From Bacillota bacterium (GTDB lineage Bacteria; Bacillota; Clostridia; Peptostreptococcales; Anaerovoracaceae), in assembly GCA_017619905.1 (NCBI GenBank), contig JAFZRK010000132.1, positions 1 to 6,094 of the forward strand: a stretch of 6,094 bases of DNA. Reading direction: 5' to 3'. Below, one piece after another: positions 1-5,645 of the stretch (positions within the stretch are counted from its first letter, which is position 1; each line of letters starts with the position of its first letter). A program made the position numbers and the translations under genes. The notes beneath the pieces were generated by a model. It was not told the DNA's origin. It made no database searches and worked only from the letters and a program-made list of their open reading frames with translations.

Positions 1-91
1 ACCAAGGATCCTCCGGAAAGCACTGTTCCTCGAGCGCGCAGATCTCGTCCAGATCGGTCGGAAGCGCAAGTCTGAAAGTGACCTCGCTCAT
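1..91 (-). CDS. rimI: Ribosomal protein S18 alanine N-acetyltransferase RimI, N-terminal fragment (runs off the window)
   Basis: Only the first 30 codons are present; the gene continues beyond base 1. The translation starts MSEVTFRLALPTDLDEI and ends in EEQCFPEDPW. The pattern of a first beta strand, then a 'D...I...E..CF..PW' segment is the hallmark N-terminus of RimI-type GNAT acetyltransferases. RimI acetylates the N-terminal alanine of ribosomal protein S18 in the cytoplasm using acetyl-CoA; that role is family knowledge. The acetyl-CoA binding motif lies outside the window and cannot be checked. The ATG at 91-89 overlaps the tsaB stop in an ATGA, so translation is probably coupled. The order tsaE-tsaB-rimI is widespread in Bacillota and supports the call over other GNAT enzymes. 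Confidence 0.88.
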   Translation of the reverse strand, partial: MSEVTFRLALPTDLDEICALEEQCFPEDPW

Positions 92-825
92 CGCTTTCCC
101 TCCGCGCTCTTTTTCTTCTGTCTGTCCGGTTCCGCTGCTCTCAGGTAGTTGGGCTGCGCGGTATAGCAGTCCTTTACCCTGCCCGCCTCAAAGAGCTTTG
201 CGCCGAGCGCCGCTACGCTGTCCGCGCGCTGCAGATAGTGCCCGTCGTCCGCGAACTCCACGGCAAAAGCAGGACCTTCGCCGCAGCACGGACCTTCCAA
301 AGATGCCCTTATCTGCTCTTCGAATTTGCGGCTGCCGTCGCCGAAGAACAGCAGCGTGTCGCCCTCGCGGGCCGCCTCGCGGACCAGATCCAGATACTCT
401 TCCAGCGCGTAAGCGCCCTCGGGTACCACGGTGTCTTTCAGTCTGAACGCAGCGGCATATACCTGGCTGCGTCTGGCATCGAAAAGCGGGCAGACGAGCG
501 TTGTACGATTGTACGGCATATCCGCGTACGCGAAGCTCTCCAGCGTCGGAACTTCAACTATCGGCTTGTCCCACACCTGCGCAAGGCCCTTGGCGGTAGC
601 CATGCCTATGCGTATCCCTGTAAAGGAGCCAGGCCCGCAGGAGACCGCTATGGCGTCCAGATCCCGGCCGCTCAGCCCCTCGTCCTTCAGGAGCTCCGTT
701 ATCATGGGCACGCATTCCTGAAGATGCGAAAAGACGCTGTCATTCATTCTGAAGACAGCGCGCCCGTCCCTGTATATGGCCGCCGATGCCAGCGGTCCCG
801 TTGTCTCTATGGCAAGTATCGTCAT
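88..825 (-). CDS. tsaB: tRNA threonylcarbamoyladenosine (t6A) biosynthesis protein TsaB
   Basis: TsaB is the non-catalytic ASKHA-fold partner of TsaD. With TsaE it forms the complex that moves the threonylcarbamoyl group onto A37 of ANN-decoding tRNAs in the cytoplasm. The 245-residue product has the family's marks in order: the first phosphate-loop-like strand AIETTG (5-10), a conserved His in 'SHLQE' (34), the signature GPGSFTGIRIG (64-74), DARRSQVY (116-123) and the C-terminal PNYLR (225-229). Length is normal for bacterial TsaB, but the tail ends in a short charged run, DRQKKKSAEGKR, beyond the last conserved motif. The ATG overlaps the tsaE stop by four bases and the stop overlaps the rimI start the same way. 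No strong ribosome binding site is seen (a weak GAAG lies upstream), so coupling to tsaE is likely. The short length argues against the TsaD paralogue. Confidence 0.95.
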   Translation of the reverse strand: MTILAIETTGPLASAAIYRDGRAVFRMNDSVFSHLQECVPMITELLKDEGLSGRDLDAIAVSCGPGSFTGIRIGMATAKGLAQVWDKPIVEVPTLESFAYADMPYNRTTLVCPLFDARRSQVYAAAFRLKDTVVPEGAYALEEYLDLVREAAREGDTLLFFGDGSRKFEEQIRASLEGPCCGEGPAFAVEFADDGHYLQRADSVAALGAKLFEAGRVKDCYTAQPNYLRAAEPDRQKKKSAEGKR

Positions 826-1277
826 TGTAATTCTTCAAGGTCCGGAAGATCCGCGCCGCTGATCTCGCAGGTGCGCTCCTCTTCCCAGCCGCCGTAATCC
901 AGGCGGATATGTATCGTGTCCTCCGGGAGCATGTCCTCAACAAGGTCCGCCCACTCTATGAAGCAGGCGCCGTCCCCGTGCAGATACTCCTCGAAACCCA
1001 GCTCGAAAAGGTCGTCCGGATCGTTGACTCTGTACACGTCAAAATGGTAGAGCGGGATCCGTCCGCTCCTGTATTCCTGGACCACCGTAAACGTAGGGCT
1101 TGAGAGCCGCTCCGTTACGCCAAGTCCGCGCGCCACCGCCTGCGTAAGCGCCGTCTTTCCGGCCCCCAGGGGACCGATGAGCGCTACCACGCTGCCGGGC
1201 TTAAGAAGATCCGCCAGCCGCTTTCCGAGGGCTTCCGTATCTTCCGGAGTTCTAAGAATCAATCTCTCTGTTTCCAT
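822..1277 (-). CDS. tsaE: tRNA t6A biosynthesis ATPase TsaE
   Basis: TsaE is the small P-loop ATPase that resets the TsaB-TsaD complex during t6A37 synthesis. The 151-residue product carries a Walker A motif GPLGAGKT (35-42), the family motif SSPTFTVVQEY (59-69), the conserved YHFDVYR (77-83) with a likely catalytic-region Asp at 80, and the Walker B-like strand with IEWAD (107-111). These motifs and the length match the family well. The start ATG at 1277-1275 lies 27 bases after the thioesterase stop. The region before it has only a weak GGCGGA-like site, so its translation may depend partly on the upstream gene. The last four bases overlap tsaB. Together with tsaB and rimI it forms a tight three-gene block; the catalytic subunit gene tsaD is not in the window. 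Confidence 0.95.
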   Translation of the reverse strand: METERLILRTPEDTEALGKRLADLLKPGSVVALIGPLGAGKTALTQAVARGLGVTERLSSPTFTVVQEYRSGRIPLYHFDVYRVNDPDDLFELGFEEYLHGDGACFIEWADLVEDMLPEDTIHIRLDYGGWEEERTCEISGADLPDLEELQ

Positions 1278-1304
1278 CAGTCCGCCAAGACCGTTTCTGA
1301 GCCG

Positions 1305-1787
1305 TCAGTCCGCCAGAAGCACCGGGATCTCCGGCGTCGTCTCGGAGTAGACCCTGTGCATGGTGCTGGACGTAACCTTAAGCTCTCCGTTCACGAACAC
1401 GTCCGTACGTACCACGCAGGTGCGCTTGCCCGCGTTCAGGATCGTGGCTCTCATCACCATTTCGTCCCCTATGTGGATAGGGTACAGGAAGTTGATCGAC
1501 ATGTCCATCGTGGGCGACGCGTTGCCGGTACCTATCTCATATGCGGTGAGTCCCGCCGCGGTGTCCATCAGCATCATTATGACGCCGCCGTGGATGTTGC
1601 CGTAGCGGTTGACGTCGTAGTCCGTGGCCACGTGCACGAACTCTATCCAGCCGGCCTCCCAGTCGGAGTCCTTATACGCAAAGTTGAAGTCCTTGTAGAA
1701 GCACCCCAGCTTGTTGGCCGCGCCTATGTACTGCTCCATGTGGAGCTTTATTTCTTCGTCGTTCTTAGCAAGTTTGAAAACGCTCAT
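1305..1787 (-). CDS. PaaI-family hotdog-fold acyl-CoA thioesterase
   Basis: The 160-residue protein has the PaaI/YdiI-type single hotdog domain. The key segment is NRYGNIHGGVIMMLMDTAAG (60-79), where the HGG (66-68) starts the central helix and Asp75 fits the acidic catalytic position of the family. It is followed by the MDMSINFLYPI strand (94-104) and GDEM (107-110), then the strand pair near 112-145. These enzymes hydrolyse acyl-CoA thioesters in the cytoplasm, usually as tetramers; the physiological substrate here is unknown. The first 45 residues are a charged helical lead-in before the domain. A very good ribosome binding site, GGAGGA at 1796-1791, sits only three to four bases from the ATG, a rather short spacing. 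The gene lies 54 bases after ribU and 27 before tsaE. A role with flavin or t6A is not indicated by the family; co-location may be incidental. Confidence 0.85.
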   Translation of the reverse strand: MSVFKLAKNDEEIKLHMEQYIGAANKLGCFYKDFNFAYKDSDWEAGWIEFVHVATDYDVNRYGNIHGGVIMMLMDTAAGLTAYEIGTGNASPTMDMSINFLYPIHIGDEMVMRATILNAGKRTCVVRTDVFVNGELKVTSSTMHRVYSETTPEIPVLLAD

Positions 1788-1841
1788 ATATCCTCCGAAA
1801 GGTCCGCGATCCCATGTTTTCAGGGCCCGGCCCTTATACTA
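1788..1841 (-). promoter_or_regulatory. Short intergenic gap with weak extended -10-like element before the thioesterase gene
   Basis: Immediately after the ribU stop the minus strand reads TGATAGTATAAGGG. This contains an extended -10-like TGaTAGTAT, and alternatively TATAAG at 1838-1833. No convincing -35 box is found at the right distance. A short palindrome, AGGGC-CGG-GCCCT, follows but has no T-tract, so it is not a terminator. If it is a promoter, it would let the thioesterase and t6A genes be made independently of the FMN riboswitch. This is a weak call from motif matching only. Confidence 0.22.
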
Positions 1842-2489
1842 TCAGATCTTTCCGGCCAGCACCAGCGCCAGCAGTACGAATGTGACCAGCAGCACCGCGG
1901 ACACTATCGCAACGCCCCACTTCACATGTCCCTTGCCGGACTTGGAAGGCTCCACAAGTTTTGCCTTGCGCAGCGCCGTTACCACGGGCTTGTAGAGAAG
2001 CATAGCCAGCGTGGCGTTTATGCCGCCCTTTACCAGGTTGAACGGCAGGAACACCGGAACCAGCATCCCCACGACCATGCTGCGCGGAACGTGCATGTAC
2101 AGCGGCGTTATCAGCCAGTTCCAGAGTATCATCACCGCGGTCGTAAGCAGTATTCCGGAAACAAGGCCTATAATGGCGCCCTTCATCTTGTGGTCCTTGC
2201 GGTAGATGACGGCCGCCGTGCATGCGAACGCGCAGCTCTGCAGAACGTTCATCACGAAGCCGATGATGCCGGTGGAACTAATGGTTATCATCTCTATGAA
2301 GGAGACGACCACCGTAACCAGCGCCGCCGACAGCGGTCCGCAGATGAAGCCCGTGATGACTATCACGACGTCCTTAAGGTCGAAGGACAGGAAGCCCGAG
2401 ACCATCGGGAACACGCTGGATACCAGCTTCGCCACGAATGCTATGGCGCACATCATGCCCAGAAGGGCTACTCTCTTAGAGTTTTTCAT
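1842..2489 (-). CDS. ribU: Riboflavin-specific ECF transporter substrate-binding component RibU
   Basis: RibU is the membrane S component that binds riboflavin and works with the shared EcfA-EcfA'-EcfT energising module, which is not in this window. Start chosen: ATG at 2489-2487, preceded by GGAGGA eight bases upstream, giving 215 residues. A longer frame from a TTG at 2543 would begin inside the terminator tail and is unlikely. Family motifs in order: FDLKDVVIVITGFICGPLSA (36-55), STGIIGFVMNVL (72-83), LWNWLITPLYM (122-132) and FLPFNLVKGGINATLAMLLY (147-166). These match RibU closely. The upstream FMN riboswitch gives independent support. Oddity: after the usual six membrane helices and a short basic linker (about 172-190), there is a further hydrophobic stretch at about 191-213 (WGVAIVSAVLLVTFVLLALV), a likely extra C-terminal membrane helix. 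Confidence 0.95.
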   Translation of the reverse strand: MKNSKRVALLGMMCAIAFVAKLVSSVFPMVSGFLSFDLKDVVIVITGFICGPLSAALVTVVVSFIEMITISSTGIIGFVMNVLQSCAFACTAAVIYRKDHKMKGAIIGLVSGILLTTAVMILWNWLITPLYMHVPRSMVVGMLVPVFLPFNLVKGGINATLAMLLYKPVVTALRKAKLVEPSKSGKGHVKWGVAIVSAVLLVTFVLLALVLAGKI

Positions 2490-2540
2490 TTTAGATTCCT
2501 CCGTTTTCTTAACGTTCAGGAATCTGCCAGGTGTCTGAAA

Positions 2541-2565
2541 CAAAAAGCCCCGACATTTCGGGACT
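2541..2565 (-). terminator. Intrinsic terminator acting as the FMN riboswitch expression platform
   Basis: On the minus strand AGTCCCGA-AATG-TCGGGGCT forms an 8-bp stem with one G-T pair (2565-2546). It runs straight into TTTTTGTTT. It lies between the FMN aptamer and the ribU start, the standard place for ligand-dependent premature termination. With FMN bound it is expected to form and lower ribU expression. I could not identify the exact antiterminator strand by eye. Confidence 0.88.
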
Positions 2566-2572
2566 CACAGCA

Positions 2573-2591
2573 AAAGAAAGCTGCTTTCTTT
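2573..2591 (-). promoter_or_regulatory. Alternative hairpin overlapping the 3' side of riboswitch helix P1
   Basis: The minus strand reads AAAGAAAG-CAG-CTTTCTTT, a perfect 8-bp hairpin directly after the conserved GTCCGGATG of the aptamer. Its left arm is also the strand that should pair with CTGTTTC at the 5' end of the aptamer (P1). The two pairings exclude each other, so this hairpin could be the ligand-free alternative. How it would disable the downstream terminator is not evident, since it does not overlap it. Confidence 0.45.
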
Positions 2592-2707
2592 CATCCGGAC
2601 TTTGACCGTTGGTACCGGGATATACCGGTTCTGCCCTTGCGGGCTCGCGGACTCGTGGCTGCGCCCTTTACCGCCAGTGGGGACTTCCACCCCGCCCTGA
2701 AACAGAT
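2581..2707 (-). promoter_or_regulatory. FMN riboswitch aptamer (RFN element)
   Basis: The minus strand shows the conserved RFN blocks in order: CAGGGCGGGGTGGAAGTCCC (starting near 2700), CACTGGCGGTAAAG, AGTCCGCGAGCCCG, a variable hairpin ACCGGTATATCCCGGT, CAACGGTCAAAGTCCGGATG, then GAAAGAAAG. Spacing and order fit the FMN-binding six-helix junction. P1 is formed by CTGTTTC (about 2705-2699) with the GAAAG-rich 3' end. FMN sensing by this class is well established. The next gene is ribU, a classic target, and an intrinsic terminator lies between them, so control is probably transcriptional attenuation. Confidence 0.96.
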
Positions 2708-2725
2708 CTCAATATTGACTAAATT

Positions 2726-2754
2726 ATTATATTACCTTACGGACGGCGTTTCAA
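2726..2754 (-). promoter_or_regulatory. Sigma-A-type promoter for the FMN riboswitch-ribU transcript
   Basis: On the minus strand TTGAAA (2754-2749) is followed by exactly 17 bases and then a perfect TATAAT (2731-2726). Transcription would start near 2719, about a dozen bases before the riboswitch P1 helix. The -35 box also lies in one arm of an imperfect hairpin (2741-2783) that spans the stop codon of the upstream CDF gene. Confidence 0.85.
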
Positions 2755-2767
2755 GCAGAACCTGCGG

Positions 2768-3934
2768 TCAGTCCGAAACGTCCACGTCCGGCGTAATGCT
2801 TATGTCGTAATCCGGATACGCTGCCTGAAGCTCCCCGTACAGGATGGCCAGCGATTCCTTGACGTCCGCGTCGAAACTGAACACCACGTCCAGGCGCATC
2901 TTCTTCGCCTCTGTATCCACGTAGAACCCGTGCGACTGCAGGGCAAAATCGTGAGGCAGCACTATCTCGCGGACCTTGTTGCGCATCTGCGCCGCCTCGT
3001 CGTCCCCGGTGTTGTAGGAGTAGACTCCTATGCCGGTAAGGATGACGCCGGTCTTCCTGTACACGGATTCCTCCACCCTGCGGGTAAGGCGGTCCAGTTC
3101 CTCCACGGTCATGGTGTCGCGCAGCTCCAGGTGCACGGAACCGTAGTTCCTGTCCGGTCCGTAGTTGTTGAGTATAAGGTCGTAGGCGCCCATCACCTCG
3201 GGCTCATCTTTTATTATGCTCTTGATCTCTTTGGTGACTTCCACGTCGGCGCGCCTGCCGAGGATGTCGCTGAGGGTATCGCGCATCATCTCAAAGCCAG
3301 CGCGTATTATGAACAGCGCAATAACGACACCTACGTAGGCCTCCAGGGAAAGCTTGAAGAATATGAATATCAGCGCGCAGATAAGCACGGATGCAGACAG
3401 GATGGCGTCGAACAGGGCGTCCGCTCCGGATGCCTCCAGCGCAGCCGAGTTGACCTTCTTGCCCTGACGCTTGACGAAGCTTCCCAGCAGTATCTTCACC
3501 GGAACTGCGACAGCGATTATTATGAGCGACACCGTAGTGTATTCCGGGGTCTGCGGGTCTATGATCTTCTTGATGGACTCCACCAGGGACGTTATTCCTG
3601 CGTAGAGCACGATGGCCGCCACCAGCATGGCCGTAAGATATTCTATGCGGCCGTAGCCCAGCGGGTGCTTCTTGTCCGGCCTTTTTCCGGCGAGCCGTGT
3701 GCCGATGATGGTTATTACGGACGACAGCGCGTCGGACAGGTTGTTTACCGCGTCCAGGACCACGGCTATGGAGTGCGAGATTATGCCCGCAGCGGCTTTG
3801 AACGCGGCAAGAAGGACATTGACCGCTATTCCGGTAATGCTCGTCTTGACTATGACCTTGTTCCTGGCGGCCGTGGCCTTTACAGGATCTCCGCCCAGCG
3901 CTTCCGCCGTCTTTTCTTTTTCTTTATCCGCCAT
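2768..3934 (-). CDS. Cation diffusion facilitator (CDF) family transporter, probable Mn2+ exporter with extended C-terminal domain
   Basis: CDF proteins export divalent metals from the cytoplasm in exchange for protons. Start chosen: ATG at 3934-3932 with GGCGGAG seven bases upstream, giving 388 residues; the open frame extends to 4012 but without a ribosome site. Six membrane helices are seen (roughly 32-52, 56-80, 98-119, 133-153, 171-193, 197-215). The metal-site residues are N64-x3-D68 in helix 2 and D172-x3-D176 in helix 5. Zinc-type members have H/D-x3-D with His in helix 5, whereas an N-D-D-D set is associated with manganese exporters such as streptococcal MntE. This is a prediction, not proof. 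A normal cytoplasmic domain (about 229-310) is followed by about 78 extra residues (311-388) with a similar strand-helix-strand look, making the protein clearly longer than the usual ~300 residues. No terminator separates it clearly from ribU's promoter. Confidence 0.9.
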   Translation of the reverse strand: MADKEKEKTAEALGGDPVKATAARNKVIVKTSITGIAVNVLLAAFKAAAGIISHSIAVVLDAVNNLSDALSSVITIIGTRLAGKRPDKKHPLGYGRIEYLTAMLVAAIVLYAGITSLVESIKKIIDPQTPEYTTVSLIIIAVAVPVKILLGSFVKRQGKKVNSAALEASGADALFDAILSASVLICALIFIFFKLSLEAYVGVVIALFIIRAGFEMMRDTLSDILGRRADVEVTKEIKSIIKDEPEVMGAYDLILNNYGPDRNYGSVHLELRDTMTVEELDRLTRRVEESVYRKTGVILTGIGVYSYNTGDDEAAQMRNKVREIVLPHDFALQSHGFYVDTEAKKMRLDVVFSFDADVKESLAILYGELQAAYPDYDISITPDVDVSD

Positions 3935-4022
3935 GATCGTTCTCCGCCGAAACTGCAGGGACTTTCGGCCGTCCGAAAAACTGTATAGACCGTATAAATA
4001 TGCAGGGACCAATCCCTTATAG
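3935..4022 (-). promoter_or_regulatory. Intergenic region upstream of the CDF gene with palindrome and direct repeat
   Basis: The 88 bases hold a palindrome TTTCGG-ACGG-CCGAAA (3963-3978) and a 9-base direct repeat TGCAGGGAC (3954-3962 and 4001-4009 on the plus strand, 47 bases apart). A weak minus-strand promoter is possible: TTGGTC, 17 bases, then TCTATA. The palindrome has T's only on its 5' side on the minus strand, so it is not a terminator for plsY. These could be operator-like sites controlling the metal exporter. No known manganese-responsive riboswitch sequence was recognised. Confidence 0.3.
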
Positions 4023-4595
4023 TCATTTCTTGAAATTCAGAGGCGGCTCCTCGCCTTTGATGAGCCGCTTAATGTTTGAGCTATGCTTGAATATGATCAC
4101 CGCAGCTATCACCAGAGCGAATGGCCAGAAGCCGTGCTCCATGAATACGCTCAGGATCGCAAGCCCTGCGGCTCCGCCCATGGAACCTACGGACATGCGG
4201 CGCGTTACAAGCACCAGAATCGCCGCTATGGCGAGCGCGCAAAGCGCAAGCTTCCAGTTTATCGCCAGCGCCGCTCCGAACACTGCAGCGACCCCTTTTC
4301 CGCCTTTAAAGCCGTAAAACACGGGCAGTATATGTCCAAGAAGCACCGCCACCGCGCAGAAATATGAGCAGAGCGGGCTCACTATGCTTCCCAGACCGGC
4401 CGCCAGCGCGCCCTTGCCTATGTCCACGATGAGCGAAACGAGCGCGGCCTTCTTCCCCAGCACTCTGAGGGTGTTGGTGGTCCCCGCGTTGCCGCTGCCT
4501 TCCCTGCGGATGTCCACGCCCGCCAGCTTTCCCTGGATTATCGACGGGTTGATGCATCCCAGAAAATATGCAATTACGATGAATACGTAGAACAT
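4023..4595 (-). CDS. plsY: Acyl-phosphate:glycerol-3-phosphate acyltransferase PlsY
   Basis: PlsY is the integral membrane enzyme that transfers the acyl chain from acyl-phosphate to the 1-position of glycerol-3-phosphate, the first committed step of phospholipid synthesis in most Gram-positive bacteria. The 190-residue product has the three family motifs: SGNAGTTNTLR (34-44), GHILPVFYGFKGGKGVA (87-103) including the glycine-rich phosphate loop, and HSSNIKRLIKGEE (171-183). Hydrophobic segments before and between them fit the known five-helix membrane layout, with the N-terminus starting directly in the first helix. The ribosome binding site is poor (no GGAGG; a GACGGA lies about ten bases upstream), but the N-terminus matches the family exactly. 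plsX is 28 bases upstream and supplies its acyl-phosphate substrate, so the two are almost certainly co-transcribed. Confidence 0.97.
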   Translation of the reverse strand: MFYVFIVIAYFLGCINPSIIQGKLAGVDIRREGSGNAGTTNTLRVLGKKAALVSLIVDIGKGALAAGLGSIVSPLCSYFCAVAVLLGHILPVFYGFKGGKGVAAVFGAALAINWKLALCALAIAAILVLVTRRMSVGSMGGAAGLAILSVFMEHGFWPFALVIAAVIIFKHSSNIKRLIKGEEPPLNFKK

Positions 4596-4623
4596 TGTCT
4601 GTCGTCCGTCTTTAAGTCCGGTC

Positions 4624-5580
4624 CTACTTAAGCTCCGCCGAGATGCGTCCTATGACGTCCTGCGAAGCGAACTCCGAAGCCCTCAGGACTGCGTTCATGA
4701 CGGCCCTGGGACCGGAGGATCCGTGCATCTTTATTACCGGTCTGGTAACGCCCAGGATGGGCGCTCCGCCGTATTCTGAATAGTCCGTCCCGGATGCCAG
4801 CGATGCCAGCATCTCCTTGGGAAGCTTCTGTTTCATGAGAGCCATTATCTGCCCGAACATGCCCTCGGTCAGCTTAAGGATGATGTTTCCGGTAAATCCG
4901 TCCGCAACTATTACGTCGCAGGCGCCGGACGGAATGTCTCTGGCCTCGATGTTTCCGGTAAAGTTGAGACCACTCGCGGAGAGCAGCTCGTACGCCTTCT
5001 TGGTGAGCGGCGTGCCCTTCTCTGCCTCCGCGCCTATGTTTGCCAGCGCCACCTTGGGGTTCTCCCTGCCGAGGACCTTCTCCATGTAGATGCTGCCCAT
5101 GATACCGAACTCGCAGAGGTTGCGGGGCTTGCATTCGGCGTTGGCCCCGGCGTCCACCAGCAGGCAGACCTTGCCGCCCAGCGTTGGGTACAGTGAGCAG
5201 ATGGCAGGGCGCTCTATGCCCTTGATTCGTCCGCAGATCATAAGTCCGCCGGCGAGCAGAGCTCCTGTGCTTCCCGCGGATACGAAAGCGTCCGCGAAAC
5301 CGTCGTTGAGTATGTTTAAGGCCGTGACGATGGTGGACTCTTTCTTGGTCCTTATCGCCTTTACGGGGGACTCGTCGTTGCCTATTACTTCTCTGGCGCC
5401 GACGATTATGATGTTCGCGGGGATCCCCTCCGGGCATTCCTCGCAGAGCAGGTCGTAGATCTCCGTCTTGGGACCTACGAGTATTATCTGGTCTTCCGTC
5501 TTTGCGGCTGCCATCACAGCGCCTTTTACTATCGCGCCGGGAGCGTTGTCTCCGCCCATGGCGTCAAGCAGTATCCTCAT
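4624..5580 (-). CDS. plsX: Phosphate acyltransferase PlsX (acyl-ACP:phosphate transacylase)
   Basis: PlsX is a peripheral, membrane-associated cytoplasmic enzyme. It converts acyl-ACP and phosphate to acyl-phosphate, the substrate of PlsY. The 318-residue product begins with the diagnostic LLDAMGGDNAP (4-14). It continues with GNDESPVKAIRTKKEST (67-83), FVSAGSTGALLAGG (99-112), LLVDAGANAECKP (140-152), ANIGAEAEKGTPL (180-192), VADGFTGNIILKL (225-237), EYGGAPILGV (269-278) and HGSS (286-289). All are in family order, and the length is slightly shorter than many relatives. The ATG is preceded by a good site, GGAACGGAG, seven bases away, and by a promoter at 5617-5645. The stop is TAG. Unlike many Bacillota, rpmF is not seen directly upstream and no fapR gene or recognisable FapR operator is seen; instead plsX follows tuf across a structured intergenic region. 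Confidence 0.97.
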   Translation of the reverse strand: MRILLDAMGGDNAPGAIVKGAVMAAAKTEDQIILVGPKTEIYDLLCEECPEGIPANIIIVGAREVIGNDESPVKAIRTKKESTIVTALNILNDGFADAFVSAGSTGALLAGGLMICGRIKGIERPAICSLYPTLGGKVCLLVDAGANAECKPRNLCEFGIMGSIYMEKVLGRENPKVALANIGAEAEKGTPLTKKAYELLSASGLNFTGNIEARDIPSGACDVIVADGFTGNIILKLTEGMFGQIMALMKQKLPKEMLASLASGTDYSEYGGAPILGVTRPVIKMHGSSGPRAVMNAVLRASEFASQDVIGRISAELK

Positions 5581-5598
5581 CGTTATTCTCCGTTCCTT

Positions 5599-5626
5599 TT
5601 GAAATGATTAAAGGTTATTATACTAT
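5599..5626 (+). promoter_or_regulatory. Possible plus-strand promoter facing the structured element
   Basis: On the plus strand TTGAAA (5599-5604), 16 bases, then TACTAT (5621-5626), overlapping an alternative TATACT at 5619-5624. Predicted initiation falls near 5633, exactly where the strong pairing of the inverted repeat begins. The sequence is AT-rich and such matches arise by chance, so this is tentative. It overlaps the oppositely directed plsX promoter. Confidence 0.3.
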
Positions 5627-5645
5627 TTTGAATGCCGCAGTGCAA
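5617..5645 (-). promoter_or_regulatory. Promoter for plsX-plsY
   Basis: The minus strand reads TTGCAC (5645-5640), 17 bases, then a perfect TATAAT (5622-5617). Transcription would begin near 5610, about 30 bases before the plsX ATG. The -35 is only a half match. The -10 to -35 interval coincides with the end of the large inverted repeat (5626-5815), so any structure or protein acting on the repeat could affect this promoter. Confidence 0.7.

Noticed and set aside
1820..1836. GC-rich palindrome after ribU as a terminator
   Set aside because: The stem AGGGC/GCCCT has only a three-base loop and is followed by GAAAACATGG, not a T-tract.
2490..2543. Upstream TTG start extending RibU by 18 residues
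   Set aside because: The TTG lies in the T-tract of the riboswitch terminator, and the internal ATG at 2489 has a strong GGAGGA at good spacing and gives the normal RibU N-terminus.
2741..2783. Imperfect hairpin across the CDF stop codon as a terminator
   Set aside because: GGACGTTTC pairs with GAAACGCCGTCC with a bulge, but no T-tract follows; the next bases are the ribU promoter spacer.
1356..2810. A long plus-strand open frame of 484 codons
   Set aside because: It lies opposite the thioesterase, ribU and riboswitch, is rich in His/Arg/Tyr in the way antisense frames of GC-rich genes are, has no motif, and runs through a well-supported riboswitch.
2930..3988. A plus-strand open frame of 352 codons
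   Set aside because: It is the antisense of the CDF transporter, with biased composition (many Gly, Val, His, Arg, Tyr) and no recognisable domain or ribosome site.
3935..4012. N-terminal extension of the CDF protein
   Set aside because: The extra 26 residues have no ribosome site and cover the palindrome and repeat region; the ATG at 3934 has a good GGAG.
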